Source: an uncultured Pseudomonadota bacterium (GTDB lineage: Bacteria; Myxococcota_A; UBA796; SXON01). From it: 64,000 nucleotides of DNA. Where the stretch lies: contig CAIQVJ010000006.1 of NCBI GenBank assembly GCA_903875225.1, positions 1-64,000 of the forward strand, given 5' to 3'. Shown one piece after another: positions 6,546 through 14,199 of this stretch. The first letter of the stretch is position 1; every line of letters begins with the position of its first letter. A program made the translations under genes and the position numbers. The notes under the pieces were generated by a model, which was given only the letters and a program-made list of their open reading frames with translations, was not told the origin of the DNA and ran no database searches.

Positions 6546-8354
6546 ATGGGAAAGGTGATCGGTATCGACCTCGGCACGACCAACTCGGTCGTCGCGTACA
6601 TCGACCGGGGTGAGCCCAAGATCATCATCAACGAGGAGGGCGGGCGCGTCACCCCGTCGGTCGTGGGCTTCTCCAAGAACGGCGAGCGCTTCGTCGGCGA
6701 CATCGCCAAGCGCCAGATGCTGATCAACCCCGACGCGACCATCCATTCGATCAAGCGCTTCATGGGAAAGCGCTACAAGGACGCCGGGAACGACCTTCCC
6801 CTGGTGAACTACAAGGTGGTGGCCGCGCGCAACGGGGACTGTGTGTTCGATGTGAACGGTCGAATGCTGTCCCCGCAGGAGGCGTCGGCCATGATCCTGC
6901 AAAAGCTCAAGAAGTCCGCCGAGGACTTCCTGGGCGAGACGGTGTCGGAGGCGATCATCACGGTGCCCGCCCACTTCACCGACCGGCAACGCCAGGCGAC
7001 GAAGGACGCGGGCACGATCGCGGGACTGAACGTGCTCCGCATCATCAACGAGCCTACGGCAGCAGCGCTCGCCTACCTGCACGACCGGAGAAAGTCGGCC
7101 ACCATCGCAGTGTATGACTTCGGCGGGGGCACGTTCGACATCTCGATCGTGCACATCGACCGCGATCTGGGCGAGGTGCGGGCGACGCGCGGGAACAACG
7201 CGCTTGGTGGCGGGGACGTGGACCGCCTGATCATCGAGTGGCTGATTGAACAGTTCAAGAAGGAGCACGGGGTCGACGTCTCCTCGGACAAGGTGGTGCG
7301 GCAGCGGCTCCGGGATGCTGCGGAGCGCGCGAAGATCGAGCTCTCGTCTGCGCTGGAGACCGAGATCCACCTCCCGTTCCTGATGGCCGATGCCCAGGGG
7401 CCTCGCCACCTGCAGTGCGTGCTGCCGCGGGCAACCTTCGAGGCCCTGGCCTCGCCGCTGTTCGATGCGACGATGGAGGAGTGCAAGCGTGCACTCTCCG
7501 ACGCGCGGCTCACCGTCGACCAGATCGACGAGGTCGTGCTCGTCGGCGGCTCCTCGCGCATCCCCCGGGTCAAGGAGCTTGTTCGCGAGTTCTTCGGGCG
7601 TCAGCTCAACCAGGCGTTCAACCCCGACGAGGTCGTCGCCATCGGTGCGGCCGTACAGGCGGGCGTGCTCGAGGGCGAGGTCAAGAGCGTCACGTTGCTC
7701 GACGTGACGAGCCTCTCGCTCGGCATCGAGGTCGAAGGCAAGCGGATGGCGAAGCTCATCCCCAAGAACACCAGCATCCCGGCGCAGAAGGTGCAGCTGG
7801 TCTCGACCGTGGTCGACAACCAGAAGACCGTGAAGATCCACGTCCTGCAAGGGGAGAGCCCAAACGCGGACGAGAACACGAGCCTGGGCGAGTTCGAGCT
7901 TCAAGGCATCGAGCCTGCGCCCCGCAGCGCTCCGCGCATCGAGGTCAAGTTCGTCATCGACGCCAACGGCATCGTGAACGTCTCCGCCCGCGACGTGCGC
8001 TCTGGCATCTCGCAGCAGCTCAACATCCAGGCGCCGACCGGGATGTCGCGCCTCGAGATGGACCGCGCGCGGGACGAGGCGACCGCGTGGGAGAAGAACG
8101 CCGAGCACGCGGGTGAATTGAAGGAGGTGCGGTTCCAGATCGAGCGGCAGCTCACGCAGATCGAGACGTTGTTGAGGGAGCAGCGCGCCCTGCTCCAGCG
8201 CAACGACGTGCAGGAGGCCGACCACGCCCTGAAGCGGGGGCGCATGGCGCTCACGAAGGCGCAGGACAGGGCGAACCTGGAAGAGGTGCACGGCTGGCTG
8301 CGCCGGATGTTGCTGGCGCTGAACGAAAAAGTGTCGAGCAACGGGGTTCACTAG
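6546..8354 (+). CDS. dnaK: Hsp70 chaperone, divergent stand-alone DnaK
   Basis: Hsp70 proteins use ATP to bind and release unfolded polypeptides. The phosphate-1 motif IGIDLGTTNS begins at residue 5, DFGGGTFD lies near 190-200, and VVLVGGSSRIP near 335. The substrate-binding domain begins around LLDVTSLSLGIE. The 602-residue length is slightly short. The lid domain differs from ordinary DnaK: the usual LSKEEIERM.KDAE segment reads GMSRLEMDRARDEA, and the acidic C-terminal tail is missing (ends SSNGVH). No grpE or dnaJ is adjacent. It could therefore be a second, specialised DnaK paralogue. GGAG at 6533-6536 is a good ribosome-binding site. Confidence 0.9.
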   Translation: MGKVIGIDLGTTNSVVAYIDRGEPKIIINEEGGRVTPSVVGFSKNGERFVGDIAKRQMLINPDATIHSIKRFMGKRYKDAGNDLPLVNYKVVAARNGDCVFDVNGRMLSPQEASAMILQKLKKSAEDFLGETVSEAIITVPAHFTDRQRQATKDAGTIAGLNVLRIINEPTAAALAYLHDRRKSATIAVYDFGGGTFDISIVHIDRDLGEVRATRGNNALGGGDVDRLIIEWLIEQFKKEHGVDVSSDKVVRQRLRDAAERAKIELSSALETEIHLPFLMADAQGPRHLQCVLPRATFEALASPLFDATMEECKRALSDARLTVDQIDEVVLVGGSSRIPRVKELVREFFGRQLNQAFNPDEVVAIGAAVQAGVLEGEVKSVTLLDVTSLSLGIEVEGKRMAKLIPKNTSIPAQKVQLVSTVVDNQKTVKIHVLQGESPNADENTSLGEFELQGIEPAPRSAPRIEVKFVIDANGIVNVSARDVRSGISQQLNIQAPTGMSRLEMDRARDEATAWEKNAEHAGELKEVRFQIERQLTQIETLLREQRALLQRNDVQEADHALKRGRMALTKAQDRANLEEVHGWLRRMLLALNEKVSSNGVH

Positions 8355-8422
8355 GCGGCGTGGCGGCCGGCTCGCCGGCATCGCCTGCGTTCAACCAGCG
8401 GGCGACGGTCCTGTCGGACTCC

Positions 8423-11032
8423 TCACCGGTCTGCGTCGTCGCGCTCGCCCGGGGCCCCGTCGGTCGCCGGGCCGGGGCCGATCTGCCCGTCGGAGGTCTC
8501 TGCCTCGGGCAGTACGCCTGGGGTGTTGGCACCCTCCTCCACGTCGTCGTCGGTGGCCTCGGGGACGGTGTAGCCCCTCGGGGTCTTCGGGAGCGCAGCG
8601 ACGGTCCCTCCGGGCAGTGCGAGGCCGAACGGGGGGAGCGGCTGCGAGACGGCGACCACGGGCAGCACATCTGCGGGCACCGTCCCCCGCACGTAGCCGA
8701 GCCAGTCCGGCGAGCCACTCCACGGTGCGAGCACCACGCCGTCCGGTACCGGGAACCGCTCGCCCGGGACGTTCGGGAGCGCTTCCATGATGCGACTCCA
8801 GGCGGGCAAGGCGGACTTCCCGCCGGTCTCCTTGTCGCCGATGGAGGTGGTGCCATCGGTGCCGACCCATACGGCGACCGTGTACCGGGGTGAGTACCCC
8901 ACGAACCAGGCGTCGACGAAGTTCGAGGTGGTGCCTGTCTTTCCCGCGAAGTCCATGCCCGGCCGCTGCCCCTTTTTCGCGGTGCCGTTCTTGAACACGT
9001 TGCGCATCATGTCCACCACCACGTAGGCGTCTGCCTGGGGCATCACACGATTGCCCTGGCCGCCCGGCAGGGTGAACGTCTGGTCGGGGAACCGCACGGT
9101 GGAGCCGGCGGTCCCCAGCTCGAAGCCGCTGCGATCCTCGATGCGGGTGATGTACACCGGGTCGATGTGAACGCCTTCGCGGGCGAAGCTGGAGTAGGCA
9201 GTCGCCAGATCCATCGGGGTGACCTCCGAGGAGCCGAGCGCCACCGTGAGGTCATGCCGCAGCGGCGTGCGGACACCGAGCGCGTTCGCCAACGAGACCA
9301 CGTTGTCGATCCCGGCCTCGAGCCCCAGCCGAACGGCCACGGTGTTGAGCGAGAGCGCCATCGCGGATCGGATCGGGATGAGGCCGTGGTACTTGCCGTC
9401 GTAGTTCTGCGGCGACCACATGCGGCCGTTCGTGCCGGGGATCGAGAACGGTCCGTCGAGGATCGTGTCGGTCTGGCGGTGACCGTGCAGGATCGCCGCT
9501 GCGTACACGAAAGGCTTGAACGAGCTTCCCGGTTGCCGCTTCGCCTGCGTGGCCCTCACGAACCCCTCCAAGCCCACGTCGTAGCCGCCCACCTCGGCCA
9601 CCACGTTGCCGGTGGCGTTCTCGAGCACCACCGCAGCGGCCTCGGCCCACGGCCGGTTCCGGAGCTGCACCTGCCCTGCCGTGCCTTCGTCCGTCGCGCA
9701 GACGTCGAGCACGTCGCCGTCCTTCAACACCGCCCGCAGCGCAGCCGGGGCGCGGGCATGCTGCGCGCCGTGCTCATCGAGCGTGGGCGCCTGTCGCACC
9801 TTCTTGTCGAGGTCGGTGCTGCCCAGCGTGAAGGTGTAGGGGCCCGCCCTGAGCTGCCCTGCGCCCTGACTGTCCCACAGCCCGAGGAAGCACTCCCCGG
9901 GCCGCGGAGGCCGGAACTGTCCGGTCTGGGCGTCGATCTGCAGGCGATCCCCTCGCTTGAGGAACGCCTCGCGGCCCGCCGCGGGGATGTTGCGCACGGG
10001 CCCGCGGGCGCCCTGACGGGTCTCCAGGTCCGCGAGCGCTTCGCGGACCGATGCCTCGGCCACCCGCTGCACGACGGGATCGAGCGCGGTGTGGACCTGC
10101 AGGCCCTCCACGAACGGCAGGTCCTGCCCGAACAGCCGCCGGACCTCACGACGCGTCTCTGTCAGGTACGAGGTGTTCGGGCCCGGCTCGTTCGTCACCC
10201 GGGGCTCGATCACGGGGTCCTGGAGGAACTGGCTGGCATCCACGGCGTTGATGAACCCCTGCGCCACCATCAACCGGAGCACCTGCTCGCGGCGCTGCGC
10301 TGCCAGTCCCGGGTCGTGGCGGGGGCTGTACTTCGACGGCGCAGGCACCAGGCCCGCGAGCATCGCGGCCTGGCCGGCGTTCAGCTCGCGTGCGGAGATG
10401 CCGAAGTAGTCCTGGGCTGCCGCCTCGACCCCGTAGTTGCCGTTCCCCAGCGCGATGTAGTTCACGTACAGCTCCAGCAGCTGCATCTTGCCCAGCTCCC
10501 GCTCCAGCCGGTAGGCGAGCACGGCCTCCTTTATCTTGCGTCGATAGGACTTCTCTTTTCCGACCAACAGGTTCTTCACGAGCTGCTGTGTGATCGTCGA
10601 GCCCCCCTGCCTGGTCCCGCCCCCGCGCAGGTTCACCACCAGCGCCCGGGCGATGCCGATGGGGTCGACGCCCTCGTGCTCGAAGAACCGCCGGTCTTCG
10701 CTCGCTACGAACGCCTGCCACACCACGGGCGGGAGTTGGTCGATCGGCACCCATACCCGGCGTTCCAGATAGAATTGATCCACACGGGAGTGGTCGGCGG
10801 CGAACACCTGTACGGAGCACGGGAAGTGGAAGACGGCGTCCTTGTCGAAGGTCTGCGGAAGGGTGGAGAGGATCTCGGAATCAAGCCAGGAGTAGCCGTA
10901 CCAACCTGTCGGAATCGCAAGGATCAACGCGGCTACACTGGACCGGAACGCCCACCGCGCCACCCATCCCAGCCCTTTTTTGACACTCGTCACCCACCGG
11001 GTTTGATCAAGCGGTGGACCTTCGGAGCGCAT
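8423..11032 (-). CDS. mrcA: class A penicillin-binding protein (PBP1a-like)
   Basis: This bifunctional enzyme polymerises and cross-links peptidoglycan at the outer face of the inner membrane. The 869-residue protein has one N-terminal membrane anchor (about 31-50). The glycosyltransferase GT51 motifs are intact: EDRRFFEHEGVD (catalytic Glu112), GGSTITQQLVKN and RKIKEAVLAYRLE. The transpeptidase motifs are SSFK (near 502), SLN and KTGT (near 697). An extra OB-like insert fills the region between the two catalytic domains, as in PBP1a. The acidic, Gly/Pro-rich C-terminal tail (from about 820) is likely disordered. The gene is convergent with dnaK and divergent from the PilZ fusion gene. Confidence 0.92.
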   Translation of the reverse strand: MRSEGPPLDQTRWVTSVKKGLGWVARWAFRSSVAALILAIPTGWYGYSWLDSEILSTLPQTFDKDAVFHFPCSVQVFAADHSRVDQFYLERRVWVPIDQLPPVVWQAFVASEDRRFFEHEGVDPIGIARALVVNLRGGGTRQGGSTITQQLVKNLLVGKEKSYRRKIKEAVLAYRLERELGKMQLLELYVNYIALGNGNYGVEAAAQDYFGISARELNAGQAAMLAGLVPAPSKYSPRHDPGLAAQRREQVLRLMVAQGFINAVDASQFLQDPVIEPRVTNEPGPNTSYLTETRREVRRLFGQDLPFVEGLQVHTALDPVVQRVAEASVREALADLETRQGARGPVRNIPAAGREAFLKRGDRLQIDAQTGQFRPPRPGECFLGLWDSQGAGQLRAGPYTFTLGSTDLDKKVRQAPTLDEHGAQHARAPAALRAVLKDGDVLDVCATDEGTAGQVQLRNRPWAEAAAVVLENATGNVVAEVGGYDVGLEGFVRATQAKRQPGSSFKPFVYAAAILHGHRQTDTILDGPFSIPGTNGRMWSPQNYDGKYHGLIPIRSAMALSLNTVAVRLGLEAGIDNVVSLANALGVRTPLRHDLTVALGSSEVTPMDLATAYSSFAREGVHIDPVYITRIEDRSGFELGTAGSTVRFPDQTFTLPGGQGNRVMPQADAYVVVDMMRNVFKNGTAKKGQRPGMDFAGKTGTTSNFVDAWFVGYSPRYTVAVWVGTDGTTSIGDKETGGKSALPAWSRIMEALPNVPGERFPVPDGVVLAPWSGSPDWLGYVRGTVPADVLPVVAVSQPLPPFGLALPGGTVAALPKTPRGYTVPEATDDDVEEGANTPGVLPEAETSDGQIGPGPATDGAPGERDDADR

Positions 11033-11121
11033 CCTGCGCCGCTTATCCGCTTGGCTCCTGTCCGGGCGGCGGGATGGTGCATTGACGCGCGTGCAGACGG
11101 CCGAGTAGCATCGGCCCGCCC

Positions 11122-14100
11122 ATGAACTCGATGCCGCCAGAACTCGATCCGCCTACATCACCGCTACCATCGCGATCTGAGCAGCGCGCGATGGACCGCC
11201 CGCTCTTGCGCATCCGGGTCTCGGACACCGCGCGCTCCGCGGTGATCGGTCACACCCGCGACGCGAACATCGAGGGCTGTTTCTTGTGCACCCCGATGAA
11301 GCTCCGCCTCGGGGACCTGCTGCCCATCTCGCTGCAGGCCGAGGACGGTGAGGTCCAGGCCGAGATGGAGGTGGTGCGGGTGACCGACGAGGGCGTCGGG
11401 CTACGGATCCGCTCGATGCCCAGTGAGGACCGGCGTCGGTTTCGGCGGATGGTGGCCAGCGCCAACTCGGTGGTCGGCACGCGCAATGCTGCGGCGCGGG
11501 TGCTGGATGCAGACCGGCGGACCACCCCCGTCATCGCGGATCCGGACCGGATCCGGGAGGTGCTCGAGTCGGCCTGCGGGGCACGGCTGCGCCTGGTCGC
11601 CGCGGGTCAGGACCGGCTCTGGGAGGGTGGCATCGAGCGCGTGGTCGGCGGGCGGATCCAGCTCCAGCTCACGGCGCCGCCGCAGGTGGGGACCCCGCTG
11701 CTGGCCGTGCTCGACTCAGGGCACGTGAACTATGCGTTCTCCAGCGTCGTGCTCGACGTCAACGGCGGGGTCACCCAGGTGTCGGTCCCCACCGAGATCG
11801 GCTTCGCCGAGCGTCGGTCGCGCGAGCGGCGAGCGGTGGACAGCACGACGATCGAGCTCCCGCTCCCATGGGCGGAGGGTGAGTACGCGTCGTTCCCCGT
11901 GAACGAGGTGGGTCCAGGCGGGCTGTCGTTCCAGGCCAGCGCGGACCGGTGGCTGCTTGGCCCCGGGAGCGCATTGTCGGGCGCCCGCATTCGCGATGAA
12001 CAAGGCGTGCGTCCCCTCGCGGGGGCGGTGGTCGCCAGCGTCGATCGCAGCGACGCCGTGCATCCCGGGCAGGGCTTGAGGGTAGGGGTGCTGCTCGGTT
12101 CCGCGCGCCGGGAGCTCGTGGCGGAGCAGCGGGTGATCCGCGGGGGGAAGGGGGAGCGGTGGCGGGCCCGTCTGGTCGACCTCTGGGGCGCCTGGACCGC
12201 TCGCTTCGCCGCGAAGCTGAAGAGCGACGCTCGCGCGCCGAAGCCGGGAGACCCGACGGAGCAACGCGTCCGGTTCAACAACCGGGCGGGAGTGCCGGTG
12301 GTGGGCCTGCTTGACTTTGCGTTCCCGGAGGGCGTCACGGGCGAGGGCACCGCCATGCCGCTCGTGCTCATCGTCCCCGGGTTCGGCGGGCGCAAGGAGC
12401 AGATGAGCCAGCTGGCGACCACGCTGATCGACACCTTCCGGAGGCACCATGCCGAGATCGCCGTGCTGCGGATCGACGGCACCAACAACCTCGGGGAGAG
12501 CGGGAAGGACCCCGGGAACGAGGTCGACGGCAAGCACACCCTGAACTACCGACTCTCCGGGGTCGAGGCCGACGTGCTCGGCGCACTCGACTGGGCGCAG
12601 CGGAGCGCGAGCATCCGTCCGACGTCGATCGTCCTCGTGTCCGTCAGCTTTGCTGCGTGCGGCGTGATGCACCTCCTGGCGAGGCCAGAGGTGCAGGCCC
12701 AGTTCCCCGAGCTCCGCCTGTGGGTCTCCTACATGGGTGCGCCCGAGCCGCGGGATGCCGTGCTCCACGTGTCCGGGCACCACGACGCTGCGGCAGCGGT
12801 GGCGGACGAGAGCAACGAGCCCTGGCGCCTGCTCACGTTGATCGGCTGCATCGTCGACGTGAACGCCTTCTGGCGCGATGCCCAGGCCCTGGGGCTCGGC
12901 ACGCTGGTGGAGTCGGAGCGCGACATGTCCCGCGTGCGTGCGGACGTGCTGTGGCTGGCTGGTCAGCACGACGGCTGGATGGACCTCGCCCGGGTGCGAA
13001 GGGTGATGGAGGTCGACGCTCCTGGGGCTCGCCGCCTCATCGTTGCAGACACGGGGCACGTGCCCAGGAGCGGCCGGGAGGCGCAGAAGCAATTCGCGCT
13101 GATCACGCAGGAGATCTGGTCCCACATCCACAAGACGACCATCCCGCAGTGGTACCCACCCATCAGCCGTCTGCTGGCGAGGGAGCGTCAGGAGTGGAAG
13201 CTCGCCCGCCGCGCCCGTCCTTCGGACACCACGGCCTTCTGGCGGCGCTATCTGCTGGCTGACGGCGGGTTGGGGTTCGACGTCCTCGTCTGGTACCCCT
13301 CGTACCAGGAGTTCATCGACGGTCAGGCCCATGCGGTCGATCCTGGCGGTCGCGACGTCCTGGAGCTCGGCGCCGGAACGGGCAACCTGACCGTCGCGCT
13401 CGCCGCGCGCGCCCCCCGGAGCCTGACCGCGCTCGATCTCGTGCCGGAGGCTCTCGATCGGCTCCGCTCCAAGCTGCCGGACGTCGTCGCGCTGGCGGCA
13501 GACCTCGAAGGCTCGGCGCTCACGGCGATGCGCCGGTTCGCCGCGGGGGAGATCCGGACGTTCGGGGGACTGCGGGGCCGGGTGCAGGTGGCACCGGACC
13601 TGCTCGACCGACTCGACCGCGCCCAGGACCCGCGACTGTTTGCGGCAGCGGCGGGGCGGGCGGTGGACCTCGGCCCGTTGAGGGCGCGCGCAGACGTCGG
13701 GGATGCGGCGGTCGACGCGGTCCGGACGCTGGGAGCGCTCCTGACGGCCGGCGCGGGCTCGACGGGCCTGCCGTTCGCGGACGCCAGCTTCGATCGCGTG
13801 GCGATGAGCCTCGTGTTGTCGTACCTGCAACACCCGGAGGACCTGCTGTTCGAGATCCGTCGGGTGCTGCGTCCCGGCGGTGAGCTCGTGCTCTCCTCGA
13901 TGGTCCGCGATGCCGACACCTCGGCGCTGTTCAACGCCTGTGTCCAGGCGATCCAGGGGGCGCCCCCGGAGGCGCTCGGCGGGGAGACGCAGCGGGGGCC
14001 CCTGCTCGCCGCGGCTCGCCACATGCTCGACGCTGCCAGCGAGCTCTTCCGCCTCGAGGAGGAGGGGCACTTCCGGTTCTACGACGCGGACGAGCTCGCC

Positions 14101-14199
14101 GATCTCCTCGCGCTCTCCGGCTTCGACGTCGTGAACACCTGGGGCGGCTTCGGCTCGCCCGCGCAGGCGGTGTGCATCCAGTGCCGGAGGCGCGGGTGA
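11122..14199 (+). CDS. PilZ - LuxD-like acyl hydrolase - SAM methyltransferase fusion
   Basis: This 1025-residue protein joins several folds. Residues 28-112 look like a degenerate PilZ unit. Residues 138-330 look like a YcgR-type N-domain plus PilZ, with RRSRERR (231-237) as the RxxxR c-di-GMP motif and NEVGPGGLSF (261-270) as a variant of D/NxSxxG. Residues 383-670 form an alpha/beta hydrolase with a LuxD-like nucleophile elbow (Ser509 in VSVSFAA), Asp617 (GQHDGW) and His646 (DTGHVP). PGFGGRKEQM (419-428) and VLRIDGTNNLGES (448-460) also recall LuxD. Residues 735-1020 form a class I methyltransferase: motif I LELGAGTG (747-754), then an insert at about 792-875, then LPFADASFD (883-891) and VLRPGG (915-920). 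The downstream kinase gene overlaps its stop. The substrate is unknown, and the start (ATG 11122, 11131 or 11191) is uncertain. Confidence 0.8.
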   Translation: MNSMPPELDPPTSPLPSRSEQRAMDRPLLRIRVSDTARSAVIGHTRDANIEGCFLCTPMKLRLGDLLPISLQAEDGEVQAEMEVVRVTDEGVGLRIRSMPSEDRRRFRRMVASANSVVGTRNAAARVLDADRRTTPVIADPDRIREVLESACGARLRLVAAGQDRLWEGGIERVVGGRIQLQLTAPPQVGTPLLAVLDSGHVNYAFSSVVLDVNGGVTQVSVPTEIGFAERRSRERRAVDSTTIELPLPWAEGEYASFPVNEVGPGGLSFQASADRWLLGPGSALSGARIRDEQGVRPLAGAVVASVDRSDAVHPGQGLRVGVLLGSARRELVAEQRVIRGGKGERWRARLVDLWGAWTARFAAKLKSDARAPKPGDPTEQRVRFNNRAGVPVVGLLDFAFPEGVTGEGTAMPLVLIVPGFGGRKEQMSQLATTLIDTFRRHHAEIAVLRIDGTNNLGESGKDPGNEVDGKHTLNYRLSGVEADVLGALDWAQRSASIRPTSIVLVSVSFAACGVMHLLARPEVQAQFPELRLWVSYMGAPEPRDAVLHVSGHHDAAAAVADESNEPWRLLTLIGCIVDVNAFWRDAQALGLGTLVESERDMSRVRADVLWLAGQHDGWMDLARVRRVMEVDAPGARRLIVADTGHVPRSGREAQKQFALITQEIWSHIHKTTIPQWYPPISRLLARERQEWKLARRARPSDTTAFWRRYLLADGGLGFDVLVWYPSYQEFIDGQAHAVDPGGRDVLELGAGTGNLTVALAARAPRSLTALDLVPEALDRLRSKLPDVVALAADLEGSALTAMRRFAAGEIRTFGGLRGRVQVAPDLLDRLDRAQDPRLFAAAAGRAVDLGPLRARADVGDAAVDAVRTLGALLTAGAGSTGLPFADASFDRVAMSLVLSYLQHPEDLLFEIRRVLRPGGELVLSSMVRDADTSALFNACVQAIQGAPPEALGGETQRGPLLAAARHMLDAASELFRLEEEGHFRFYDADELADLLALSGFDVVNTWGGFGSPAQAVCIQCRRRG

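Noticed and set aside
6459..8381. A 640-codon minus-strand frame opposite dnaK.
   Set aside because: dnaK is clearly real on the plus strand. The antisense frame has no domain and reflects high GC content.
8355..8422. Terminator between convergent dnaK and mrcA.
   Set aside because: Only a GCCGGC-TC-GCCGGC sequence with a two-base loop and no T-tract is present, too weak to call.
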